39,679 nucleotides of DNA from Eubacterium minutum ATCC 700079 (GTDB taxonomy: Bacteria > Bacillota > Clostridia > Peptostreptococcales > Anaerovoracaceae). Under the pieces are notes generated by a model. That model saw only the letters and a list, made by a program, of their open reading frames with translations. It was not told where the DNA came from and made no database searches. The stretch spans positions 1,164,315-1,203,993 of the forward strand of contig CP016202.1 in the NCBI GenBank assembly GCA_003433295.1, written 5' to 3'. Position 1 is the stretch's first letter, and each line of letters starts with the position of its first letter. Both the position numbers and the translations under genes were made by a program. Shown here piece by piece: positions 16,001-22,839 of the stretch.

Positions 16001-16647
16001 AAAACGTTACGCTGACCGTGCATTACCACGGCGCCGGGAACCAAACGCCCCCGGACAACGTCCAGCACGCGAAATGGACACGTTCTGTGACCAAGGACAA
16101 GGTCACGGGTAGCGAGATCTCCGCGACACAGTGGATTTCCGACAAAGCAAAATATAATAAGGTGGATTCTCCCGTTATATCGGGATATACCGCAGATATC
16201 AGATCGATAACCGAGGAAACCGTGACGATGATGAATATAGTCAGGCACGTCAATTACAGTCCGGTTCCCGCGCCGACCCCGACCCCAAATAAACCGGGCG
16301 GTCCGGTACCGAACAGTCCTGACAATCCAAAGCCCGGCACACCGGCAACGCCTAATACGCCGCAAAAGCCTAAACCGAAAACTCCCCCGACAAAGGGAAC
16401 GGTTAAGAAAACGGCTAAAAAGAAGACTCCCGTTAAACAGGAGCAAGTGTCGGAAGCGCGTAAAAAACATGCGGGAAATCTCAAAGATCCCGACAAGAAA
16501 AAGGTTTCACGGTCAAACGACCCGGGACAACCGAAAACCGGAGACAATACGAACTTAATCCTGTATGCAGGGCTGCTGATCACCGTTGCGCTTACGCTTA
16601 CGATCCTGCTCCTGTTGCGGAAAAGAAATCAAAAGAACAATAACTAA
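13057..16647 (+). CDS. Large cell-wall-anchored mucin-binding-type adhesin
   Basis: 1196 residues, exported and wall-anchored. Residues 1-44 are a long signal peptide (basic N-region, core ILTLLIISCMIFCG, cut expected after RSHA). Residues 45-455 form a unique N-terminal region with no recognised family. A MucBP-like unit (ITVRHVDTDGHEIEV...) covers about 461-545 and a second, VAYIDDTTGGTVL..., about 548-625. Then a repeat array of exact 177-residue period alternates a Mub-B2-like part (starting 629, 806, 983; LTVRYHGAG, TPPDNVQ, TVTQ-type segments) and a MucBP-like part (719, 896; VTYTVIDDTDG). A Pro-rich stalk begins near 1068, followed by a basic linker. The sorting signal is QPKTG (1158-1162), a membrane helix and the basic tail RKRNQKNNN. 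Likely role: adhesion to mucin or host glycans. The sortase is not in the window. Confidence 0.88.
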   Translation: MKKRNNPMHHITHPGLVKKNILTLLIISCMIFCGMNVNLQRSHAYTDPYDALSDLSISVTTRSGTVMNNGDVFNLPAQEVNLKQVDLAFTVTQDGTLKAGDKIRIPVELTNNANATYYANLGSGVDEKIQGVGSIKFEHPAPDKLAYVITIDSDFGSKPAGFQRAAAVTQKAATGANFKAKSSKSNVVLKIDGSTFSFKPVPRQFPKTSGPFTSYNILNSTAANLINVGTSLGDANYYNNLLGTGNPGETGIPHGQFIVIKRVKVTQGSEILKANIKPNMITSTLTISEDGTYMVKGDTSTSIALTSLAPKNITLPADATDEQIISALKSAGKNARAVIKNSDGTYTLATNLGKLRGPDATTYHDFRPQDDFGTFGDQFQEIDRTDAVNNILNAKLATASALQGFGVSAEIRFTSASEANHISSVSKHYDVPDNGSATLFKSENNTAHTTPSVARSAGQSKITVRHVDTDGHEIEVQDFKYGYYPGNGLKPTSPDFPAAPKTIADYTLVTEANSIASVPGTQLTAGGNIAFESNDKNFYFVYARNKSKAEVAYIDDTTGGTVLHTEHLEGTYGSTSTYRTTDKINEYKNQGYEKVSDNYPAGGVQFNAQLQKFEVHLKHKEVESTETKNVKLTVRYSGAGSKTPPDNVQNAVWTRKIKTDKVTNAVTEILPWTPDKVMYNEVPSPPVAGYMPDLQTVPAEAVTQSDIVRNVVYTGQIQKVTYTVIDDTDGSKLKDKEPLVSGNSDKPLPASAQGTYDNIIKSYEDNNYVLVSKDPLPANFDDDTTVDQNVTVHLRHKTEEKTYDKESKLTVRYHGAGSNTPPNNVQKVKWTRKVKVDKVTGTETETVPWTPAKNSYDEVLSPVIPGYTADPLKVPAETVTQDDIYKDVNYRGDGQHVTYTVIDETENKTLEDSSMLASGPSDTNLPASAQTDYEQVVKGYENQGYELVSKDSLPAKFDNDTAVDQNVKIRLKHGTKIEAEEKNVTLTVHYHGAGNQTPPDNVQHAKWTRSVTKDKVTGSEISATQWISDKAKYNKVDSPVISGYTADIRSITEETVTMMNIVRHVNYSPVPAPTPTPNKPGGPVPNSPDNPKPGTPATPNTPQKPKPKTPPTKGTVKKTAKKKTPVKQEQVSEARKKHAGNLKDPDKKKVSRSNDPGQPKTGDNTNLILYAGLLITVALTLTILLLLRKRNQKNNN
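14941..16257 (+). repeat. 531-bp coding repeats in the adhesin
   Basis: The protein repeats with an exact 177-residue (531-bp) period: unit 1 from 14941, unit 2 from 15472, and a last partial unit (B2-like half only) from 16003. Anchors are the LTVRY/LTVRY/LTVHY strands at residues 632, 809 and 986, and VTYTVIDD/VTYTVIDE at about 720 and 897. The copies have diverged in DNA, so the array is old, not a recent duplication. Confidence 0.85.
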
Positions 16648-16673
16648 AAGCGCGGAAACCCTGCGCCAAATCA

Positions 16674-16704
16674 GAAGAGGGAAGCAGAAATTGCTTCCCT
16701 CTTC
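16674..16704. terminator. Perfect 13-bp hairpin between adhesin and oraE
   Basis: GAAGAGGGAAGCA (16674-16686) pairs with TGCTTCCCTCTTC (16692-16704) around a 5-nt loop. It sits 27 bp after the adhesin stop and 80 bp after the convergent oraE stop, so it can serve both. There is no long T-run on the plus strand. Confidence 0.7.
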
Positions 16705-16783
16705 CTATGCTACGATATTCGTAACCATGGGGCCCGGACAGTCGCAGTCGGCAATGTCGGACATTCATGGATTTTATTTGTTA

Positions 16784-19036
16784 TTATTCCTCATCTATGC
16801 CTTTGAGGTGTCCGCCCGGAGGTAATTCTCCGCGTCTTCTCATAGCTTCTTCCGCAAGGAATGTTGCAACGTCTATACCGTGTGAATCTCTTCCGAAACC
16901 CTCATCTATACCGGTTGCACGAGCGTCCTCAGGGGAAACCTGTGTTCCGCCGGCAGCAACGATAACCTTATCTCTGATTCCTTTTTCTATCGCAAGCTCA
17001 TTGATCCTCTTCATGTTCTTGTAATGGATGTTGTCATGAGAGATTATCGTCGAAGCAAGTATAGCGTCCGCGTCGAGCTCCACGGCAGCGTCCACGAGTT
17101 TTTCCACAGGCACGGAAGTTCCAAGGTAGTTAACTTCTATACCCCACTTCTCTATTCCGCCATGCTTGATGTTGATGATCTCGCGCAATCCCACGGAGTG
17201 TTCGTCATCGCCCACCGTTCCGCAAACGACTCTCATATGATGATCCTTGAACTCCTCAAAGAGTACTGAATCAGCGAGGTGATGAGGTGGCGGCGGCAAT
17301 ACCAGCGAGTCGGGGTCTATGTCAAATGTAAGTCTTCCTTTGACTTCGATCCTTGTACCCTCGGATGGATGCATCATTTCCTTTGAAATAACTTCCGGAT
17401 TTTCCAGACCCATTTTCTCGGCAACCTGAAGTCCCGTGGCTTCCGCCGTTCTGACATTTGCAGGGATCATCATGGTCAGCATTACGATACCGTCTCCGCA
17501 CCATTCCATCTCAGGGATTATTGCATCGCCGTCGAGATATTTCTTAACCTTGTCAAGTCTGATATCAACGGTATCCGTTTCGTCAAGCTCGTCTATGTAG
17601 ACGATCTTGCTTCTGTCCTCAAAGGTGCAACCTCCGATAAGTGCCGCAGGATCGTCGGGATCTCCGCCGTACTGTTCAACGTTGTTGTATCCGTAATGTG
17701 CCGTTACCGGTGCCATGTAATCTTCTTCTCTCGGGAATATGAATCCATAGCCTACGCCGCCTTTGATCTTTCTTGCGATACCGTCGCCGTTTCTTGCCGG
17801 ATATTTTGCCGAGTCAACGAAGAATCCCTGTTCAACAGCCTCAAAGTAGCCGCCCGCTTCCACGATTTCCATCATAAACAGTGTGGCTCTTTCTTTCAGA
17901 TCCCTGACCATCTCCACGAGAGGTCCGTCTTTCTTGAGTTCAACAAGTTCGTTGAAACCGTCAAGATATACATATGCCTGCTTGGCGTTGTCGATGGCTT
18001 CCATGTTGTATATGTGCCAAGGAACGTTTCTTCCCTCGTCCGGCGTAATCGTGGACTGTATGTCTGCACTCGTGAGCTTGGAAATCACCATGTTCATGAT
18101 ATGCGTTACAGTAGCCTCTCTTACGGACGAGCAGACATACTTCGTATTCTGCTGCGCTCTCATCTTGTATCTGTTACAGATATCCCTCAAAGCCACCGCG
18201 TAAGGCAGGTCGAGGTACATTGCGGGCGCAGGCGCCGCATCCGGAGGTACCGTTGACAAACTGATGTTTTCAGGCAAAATGCCGACTTTCTCCGAAAACA
18301 GCGAGTTGATAGCATGCTGCACGATAAGCTCAGGCATTACTTTCCATGCCTCTCTTGCCGTAGCATTTGCGTTGTGAGCACCGTCAATCTGTAAAATTTC
18401 AGCCCATGCGAGAACTTTCTTGGATTCGCAGGCGTCTACAAAAGATCTCACACAGTTGATATCTCTGTAAAGAACGTTGTACTGCGGATCCTGATGGGCT
18501 CCGTTGATTCCCTCTTCCGCAAACATTACCGCAACGTCAGGTCCGGCTACGCCGGATACGTATGAATGGTAGTTCAGTTCACGGCCGACTTCATCTTCTA
18601 TCAGATCCAGCGCTTTTCTCTGCGCTCTGACCTGTTTTCTCGTAATAGGGACACCGCCTATTCCCTGCGGGGTACCTTCCATCAGTCCGTCGATGTGAGA
18701 CTGACCCATGTGGCGGATAACCATTATGTGATCCGCGCCGTGCCATGCGGCCATTCTCATTCTTCTGATGTCATCCTCAAAGCGTCCCGACGCGATCTCG
18801 GTCGTGATTACCGGCTGCGGCTGAGGGTCGATGTTGTCAAAGAACTTCGCGGGAGGCAGTCCGATGCCCTGTTTAAGCGGCTTTGACATATCGTGGAACG
18901 TGAAAGGTCCCATCGTCAGATTCGGAGCGGCCTCTCTCCAGTGCCAGCCGCGTCTTCTCGGTTCATAATGTTCAAGATCCTTGAGAATCTCGCGAACATC
19001 AAGCTTTTCATTCTTGTTCAGTACCATATCTGCCAT
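16784..19036 (-). CDS. oraE: D-ornithine 4,5-aminomutase, large subunit (B12- and PLP-binding)
   Basis: 750 residues. It converts D-ornithine to (2R,4S)-2,4-diaminopentanoate by radical migration of the terminal amino group, using adenosylcobalamin and PLP. The C-terminal third is a B12-binding Rossmann domain with the base-off motif D-x-H-x-x-G in CGTVGDDEHSVGLREI, followed by STIISHDN and VIVAAGGTQVSPEDA. The N-terminal barrel (GIGLPPAKFFDNIDPQPQPVITTEI, HMGQSHIDGLMEGTPQGIGG) matches the lysine/ornithine aminomutase family. The start at 19036 is 1 nt after the oraS stop and has GGAGG upstream; a longer open frame reaching 19336 only overlaps oraS in another frame and is rejected. It forms a heterotetramer with OraS. 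It is the last gene of the core operon here, since an unrelated block follows. Confidence 0.95.
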   Translation of the reverse strand: MADMVLNKNEKLDVREILKDLEHYEPRRRGWHWREAAPNLTMGPFTFHDMSKPLKQGIGLPPAKFFDNIDPQPQPVITTEIASGRFEDDIRRMRMAAWHGADHIMVIRHMGQSHIDGLMEGTPQGIGGVPITRKQVRAQRKALDLIEDEVGRELNYHSYVSGVAGPDVAVMFAEEGINGAHQDPQYNVLYRDINCVRSFVDACESKKVLAWAEILQIDGAHNANATAREAWKVMPELIVQHAINSLFSEKVGILPENISLSTVPPDAAPAPAMYLDLPYAVALRDICNRYKMRAQQNTKYVCSSVREATVTHIMNMVISKLTSADIQSTITPDEGRNVPWHIYNMEAIDNAKQAYVYLDGFNELVELKKDGPLVEMVRDLKERATLFMMEIVEAGGYFEAVEQGFFVDSAKYPARNGDGIARKIKGGVGYGFIFPREEDYMAPVTAHYGYNNVEQYGGDPDDPAALIGGCTFEDRSKIVYIDELDETDTVDIRLDKVKKYLDGDAIIPEMEWCGDGIVMLTMMIPANVRTAEATGLQVAEKMGLENPEVISKEMMHPSEGTRIEVKGRLTFDIDPDSLVLPPPPHHLADSVLFEEFKDHHMRVVCGTVGDDEHSVGLREIINIKHGGIEKWGIEVNYLGTSVPVEKLVDAAVELDADAILASTIISHDNIHYKNMKRINELAIEKGIRDKVIVAAGGTQVSPEDARATGIDEGFGRDSHGIDVATFLAEEAMRRRGELPPGGHLKGIDEE

Positions 19037-19037
19037 C

Positions 19038-19409
19038 TTACTTGCCCTCCTTACTGAAAATCGCCACCGCATCGTCCCAGTATTCTCCCTGTGCCAATGC
19101 TGCCGAAGCTTCACGGATAGAAATTCCCTTATCCTTTGAAATTCTGTAAACGATATGACCCGTACCGTGCCCCATGAGGCCTCTGTCAATCGCACCTTCC
19201 ACAATCTTCTGCGTATCCAGCGACGATACTCCCATGCGCAGGAGAACCGCTCTTTCAACTGAAGGCGTGGTATTCTTCGTTCCAAGTTCAAGCAACGGAT
19301 CCACGACTTTGGAGCACATTTCCCAGAACTTGTCATAGAGCTGCTCGTCTGTAAGATCTGCGATACCTTTCTCTACTCTTCTTTTTGCAAAATCGTCTTC
19401 TCTTATCAT
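19038..19409 (-). CDS. oraS: D-ornithine 4,5-aminomutase, small subunit
   Basis: 123 residues, the expected size. The sequence MIREDDFAKRRVEKGIADLT begins like OraS, and GLMGHGTGHIVYRISKDKGISIREA is the recognisable core. The small subunit is needed for assembly and cofactor handling by OraE. It starts after AAAGGAAG, 60 bp downstream of ortB, and its stop is 1 nt before the oraE start, so the subunits are translationally coupled. Confidence 0.94.
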   Translation of the reverse strand: MIREDDFAKRRVEKGIADLTDEQLYDKFWEMCSKVVDPLLELGTKNTTPSVERAVLLRMGVSSLDTQKIVEGAIDRGLMGHGTGHIVYRISKDKGISIREASAALAQGEYWDDAVAIFSKEGK

Positions 19410-19469
19410 TCTTTTTTCTTCCTTTCTACTCTACTGCAGAAAAACCGTGTTGATCTGCGCCGGGAGTCT

Positions 19470-20885
19470 TTACAGTCCCAATTCTTTCAATGCAGCTTTT
19501 ACAAAATCCGCATCGGTTTTGGTTTCCTCGGCCAGGAACTGCAAATCGGCTTCCGTAGGCTTAGCTCCTTCGGCTTTTTTCACAGCTTTTTTTATCAACG
19601 ATTTTCTGAAACGGTTCAGGTCCGCCTCCTGAATCCTTATCATGCCCGGATCTGCCGGCAAAACGAGATTTTCGCCCGGCTTGTCCTCTTCGACAGGATT
19701 TCCGAAGCGAATATCGATTCCGTTCTCTCTTGCGAATGCCATCTGGGGCTGAATATGTTTTCCCGCTCCTGTATATTCCGTTTCGCTTATCACGATCACA
19801 GCGTCCTCCGGAAGCTCCTGCGCAAGCGAGAATGCTGCGGCAAGCGCCGTATTTCCGGCAGGTCCTCTTTCTATTCCTTCCAGATTCGCGAGCGCCTCCG
19901 TCATGTACATGACCTCACCCTGCTTTACCGTCACGTAGCGATCCATGTATCTGAGCGGTCTTGCGGCACTCCTCGGAACATCGGAGTGATCCGGATCCGT
20001 AGCGTAAGGAACACCGAATCCCGTGTGACCTGTAGTGCAGGACTTCATGTTGAACTGACGATCCGACGCCATGGAAAGGCCTGTCAAATCTATAGATGCG
20101 GCAACCATGGTAGTGTCCACCGATCCCGCTTTCTGAAGACCGCGCGCGGTTCCCGTCATCATTCCGCCGCCGGCATTGGTGCAGACCACCATCTCAGGGT
20201 CTTTGCCCACGATTTCTCTGCACTGCATTGCGATTTCATATCCCAGGGTCTCAATTCCGGCAATCCCGAACGGTGAATACAGCGAAGCGTTGAAATAACC
20301 CGTGTCCTCAAGCACGGAAAGGAAAGTGTAGAAAAGTTCGGGTCCCACCGTAAGCTGGATAACTTCCGCACCGTAAGCCTCGCACTTTCTTGCTTTCTCA
20401 ATAATCTCAGGCTGTCCTATCTGTTTGGAATCGTAGCATTCCTGAACGATGATGCAGTCCAGTCCCTGCATTGCCGCCTGTGATGCGACCGCAGAGCCGT
20501 AGTTTCCCGAGGTTGCGGCGATTACACCTTTGTAGCCCAGCTTCTTGGCATGAGCAACCGCACATGCAGCCCTCCTCGCCTTGAAACTGCCGGACGCATT
20601 GCATGCTTCATCTTTCGCAAAAATTCTTGCACCATATCCCGGCTTCGCATACTTCCGCGACAGCGCCGATATATTTCTCAATTCTATCAGAGGTGTGTTT
20701 CCGACATCGGTTCTCGACTGGATTTTATTGATCTCGTCCAGCGTATATCCCGTGTCCTTCATCAGGGCTTCGTAATCAAACGCTATTGAGCCCGACTCAT
20801 ACCCCGCATAGTCCAAACCCAATGCCTTCTTCTGAATTTCATTGGATCTTCCCATTACGGACTTATAATCTTTTGCCAGTGCCAT
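19470..20885 (-). CDS. ortB: 2-amino-4-ketopentanoate thiolase, beta subunit (PLP)
   Basis: 471 residues, fold-type II PLP enzyme related to threonine synthase. The Schiff-base Lys is K102 in NASGSFKARRA; AATSGNYGSAVASQAA is the serine-loop region near the PLP; CTNAGGGMMTGTARG supplies the glycine-rich phosphate-binding loop. With OrtA it cleaves 2-amino-4-ketopentanoate with CoA to give acetyl-CoA and D-alanine, the last step of oxidative ornithine breakdown. Its ATG shares one base with the ortA stop (TAATG). Family assignment is strengthened by exact operon order ord-ortA-ortB-oraS-oraE. Confidence 0.94.
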   Translation of the reverse strand: MALAKDYKSVMGRSNEIQKKALGLDYAGYESGSIAFDYEALMKDTGYTLDEINKIQSRTDVGNTPLIELRNISALSRKYAKPGYGARIFAKDEACNASGSFKARRAACAVAHAKKLGYKGVIAATSGNYGSAVASQAAMQGLDCIIVQECYDSKQIGQPEIIEKARKCEAYGAEVIQLTVGPELFYTFLSVLEDTGYFNASLYSPFGIAGIETLGYEIAMQCREIVGKDPEMVVCTNAGGGMMTGTARGLQKAGSVDTTMVAASIDLTGLSMASDRQFNMKSCTTGHTGFGVPYATDPDHSDVPRSAARPLRYMDRYVTVKQGEVMYMTEALANLEGIERGPAGNTALAAAFSLAQELPEDAVIVISETEYTGAGKHIQPQMAFARENGIDIRFGNPVEEDKPGENLVLPADPGMIRIQEADLNRFRKSLIKKAVKKAEGAKPTEADLQFLAEETKTDADFVKAALKELGL

Positions 20886-21184
20886 TACTTGCCCTCTCCT
20901 TTCATTATGCCTCTAAGCTGCTTGTCTATCTCTATTATTTCAGGAACGAACTTGCCGTAACTGTGGGTATAGTATGGTCCCACTTCAACGAGGGTCCCTT
21001 TCTCTCTGCGTCCGACTATGGTTTCAATTTCAACTTCATCGCCGACATTTGCATCGCTGAGTAAAGTTCCCTTTGTCCACATTTCCAGATCGCAGGCTTT
21101 CGTATCGTCCGGTAGCTTTGCAGTTCTCTCATCCGCTTTCAAAACCACCTTGTGTATGCGTACCCAATCGCCTTTTTTCGCCAT
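20885..21184 (-). CDS. ortA: 2-amino-4-ketopentanoate thiolase, alpha subunit
   Basis: About 99 residues (MAKKGDWVRIHKVVL...). It is a small beta-rich protein with no catalytic motif of its own; OrtA homologues are found only beside ortB and are required for thiolase activity. Segments such as GDWVRIHKVVLKADER and VGPYYTHSYGKFVPEI match the family. The ATG at 21184 is preferred over the GTG three bases earlier because AAGGAGG lies 5 nt before it. It starts 10 bp after ord and overlaps ortB by one base. Confidence 0.92.
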   Translation of the reverse strand: MAKKGDWVRIHKVVLKADERTAKLPDDTKACDLEMWTKGTLLSDANVGDEVEIETIVGRREKGTLVEVGPYYTHSYGKFVPEIIEIDKQLRGIMKGEGK

Positions 21185-21194
21185 CACGTCCTCC

Positions 21195-22256
21195 TTATTT
21201 TACCAGTTTCTTGTCTTCATCGATCAGATCTCTAAAGTCTCCCATGATTGCATGAGGTACAGGAATATCGATCATCGTTCTCAGACCAGGTTTCGCGTTG
21301 ATAACGTGAGGAATGCAGTTCATGATCATAGCCATCGTTCCGATTCCGCCTTCGATTTCAGGGCTGTTTGCCATATTTACAGGAGGAACCGCATCGAGAA
21401 TTACATAATCTCCGGTGTCAACGCCAACCTGTTCAGGTTCAATCTGCTGTGGATGATCCATGTCGAGTTTTCTCTCGCCGTCAACTATTCCCCAGCCTTT
21501 CATTGCAACTCCGGCAACGCTTCCGGCAGGAGCAAATCCGTAAGGGGATTTTCTGTCAACGTCCGTAACTATAGGTTCCATGTCCTGTCCGAACTCGTCG
21601 AGTTTCCATCCCAAAGCTTCGCACATCATGCCTACGGATTCAGCAAATCCAACGTGTCCGGCCATAGTTCCGTCAGCCTTTCTTGCATTGAATTCATCTA
21701 CGGAAATACCGATGCCCTGTTCTTCCATTACGGCAGGTCCGAAAGGTGAAAGCGAGTTCACTCTCCTCGATGTTATGTGGTTTACCTCTTCACAAGCTGC
21801 CGTCCAGAGGATAACGAGAAGATCCATGATCAGGCCCGGATTGATACCTGTACCCATTACCGACACGCCGTTCTTCTTCGCGCATTCGTCGAGCTTCTTC
21901 GCAAGTTCAGGTTCCTGTGCCTGTGGATAAGCCATTTCCTCCGCGGAAGTAATTACGTTCATGCCTTTTTCCATAACGAAAACGAGTTTGTCGTATACGT
22001 CCTTCGTGAAAGAGTTGGTGCAAACCACAACGACATCGGCAGCACCCGGAACGATAACATCTTCAGGTGTTCCGACTATTACGTCAGGACGATCCCCCTG
22101 CTGTATTCCCGGAACCACGTCATAGAGATTCTTGCCGATCTTGTCGCCTATATCAATACCGCCAACGATATCGACGCCTTTTTTCTTAGCCAGCATTTTT
22201 CCGATTCCGCCGCCCATTGCTCCTAATCCCCAAAGGATTACTTTTACATTTTTCAT
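21195..22256 (-). CDS. ord: 2,4-diaminopentanoate dehydrogenase
   Basis: 353 residues from the ATG at 22256, chosen because AAGGAGAG precedes it and the protein then begins directly with the Rossmann motif (VKVILWGLGAMGGGIGKML). An open frame extends 33 codons upstream without support. The enzyme oxidises 2,4-diaminopentanoate to 2-amino-4-ketopentanoate and ammonia with NAD(P)+. Family features include VVVCTNSFTKDVYDKL (strand following the cofactor site), MGTGINPGLIMDLL and a dihydrodipicolinate reductase-like C-terminal domain. It is the promoter-proximal gene of the operon, behind a sigma-54 promoter about 180 bp upstream. Confidence 0.95.
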   Translation of the reverse strand: MKNVKVILWGLGAMGGGIGKMLAKKKGVDIVGGIDIGDKIGKNLYDVVPGIQQGDRPDVIVGTPEDVIVPGAADVVVVCTNSFTKDVYDKLVFVMEKGMNVITSAEEMAYPQAQEPELAKKLDECAKKNGVSVMGTGINPGLIMDLLVILWTAACEEVNHITSRRVNSLSPFGPAVMEEQGIGISVDEFNARKADGTMAGHVGFAESVGMMCEALGWKLDEFGQDMEPIVTDVDRKSPYGFAPAGSVAGVAMKGWGIVDGERKLDMDHPQQIEPEQVGVDTGDYVILDAVPPVNMANSPEIEGGIGTMAMIMNCIPHVINAKPGLRTMIDIPVPHAIMGDFRDLIDEDKKLVK

Positions 22257-22432
22257 TTGCTTTTCTCTCCTTTTCATTTTCATTAAGAAATCAATAATTG
22301 AATTGTTTTGCGCGGTGATTTCAACTTTCGGGCTCTTATCCCGGGTTTTCTTCAAATGGATTTACCCTGTAATCTTTTACTTACTTTTTTTACGGATCGA
22401 GTCGAAACAAAAATCCCCGCACTTAAATAGTA

Positions 22433-22448
22433 AGCAAGTTCCGTGCCA
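22433..22448 (-). promoter_or_regulatory. Sigma-54 (-24/-12) promoter of the ornithine operon
   Basis: Minus strand TGGCACGGAACTTGCT: the GG of the -24 element and GC of the -12 element with the exact consensus TGGCACG-N4-TTGCT. No other sequence in the region comes close. Transcription would start near 22421-22423, giving a leader of about 165 nt before ord. A sigma-54-dependent activator gene lies directly upstream. Sigma-54 itself (rpoN) is not in the window. Confidence 0.9.
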
Positions 22449-22454
22449 GATTCG

Positions 22455-22491
22455 GACGCCAAAAAGTTTTGTCATAAAACTTTTTGGCGTC
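22455..22491. repeat. Perfect 16-bp hairpin just upstream of the sigma-54 promoter
   Basis: GACGCCAAAAAGTTTT (22455-22470) and AAAACTTTTTGGCGTC (22476-22491) form a perfect stem with the loop GTCAT. It sits about 35-70 bp upstream of the predicted start of transcription, between the promoter and the distal palindromes. No U-run follows in either direction, so a terminator role is not obvious. It could be a binding dyad, a DNA-bending or cruciform element, or a remnant of a repeat. Confidence 0.7.
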
Positions 22492-22760
22492 ACCTTACGG
22501 ATTCATCTACGTGCCCGCTATGTGTCCATAAATGCCCCAAACTTCTCTGAATCCGTTTCTCGTTGCCATGATCTGCCACAGAGTTCCGATGAGTTTTTTA
22601 TTTTTGTTCCCCCGACATCAGTTTTTTTATTTTTTTAGTGCACTGCACACTGTTTTCTTTTTCACTCCTCTTAGGTGCTTTTCCTCTTTTTCTCTTATTC
22701 CCGCCTAATCTGTCTTTTCCTCCATTCCGCTGCATTTTACAAGAACGACCCGAACAAAAA

Positions 22761-22823
22761 ATTACGCCGCGGTGCAAAATACTTTGCGTTTGTATGGCAA
22801 AATATTTTGCACTGTGGCGTAAT
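22761..22823 (-). promoter_or_regulatory. Paired palindromes (upstream activator sites) within a large inverted repeat that may also terminate the activator gene
   Basis: Two palindromes of the form TGCAAA-N4-TTTGCA lie here: TGCAAAATACTTTGCG (22773-22788) and GGCAAAATATTTTGCA (22796-22811), with starts 23 bp apart. They are about 340-370 bp upstream of the sigma-54 promoter, the usual range for enhancer-like sites. They are nested in a longer inverted repeat: 22761-22781 and 22803-22823 pair in 19 of 21 positions. On the minus strand the right-hand end is followed by TTTTTTG, so the transcript of the activator gene (stop at 22840) would end in a terminator-like stem. Both roles are possible at once. 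Confidence 0.65.
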
Positions 22824-22839
22824 GGTTACACCGTTTGTC

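Larger units (their letters stand above)
22257..22839. other. Regulatory intergenic region between ord and its activator gene
   Basis: 583 bp without a supported gene. From the activator towards ord it holds the paired palindromes/terminator, a T-rich stretch (22610-22740), an 8-bp inverted repeat CGGATTCA/TGAATCCG (22498-22505 and 22548-22555), the 16-bp hairpin, the sigma-54 promoter and an ord leader of about 165 nt. The open frames across it have no ribosome binding site. No riboswitch fold was recognised in the leader. Confidence 0.6.

Noticed and set aside
19037-19336. N-terminal extension of oraE by 100 codons
   Set aside because: It lies wholly over oraS in another frame, and the 19036 start has a proper ribosome binding site and the normal OraE beginning.
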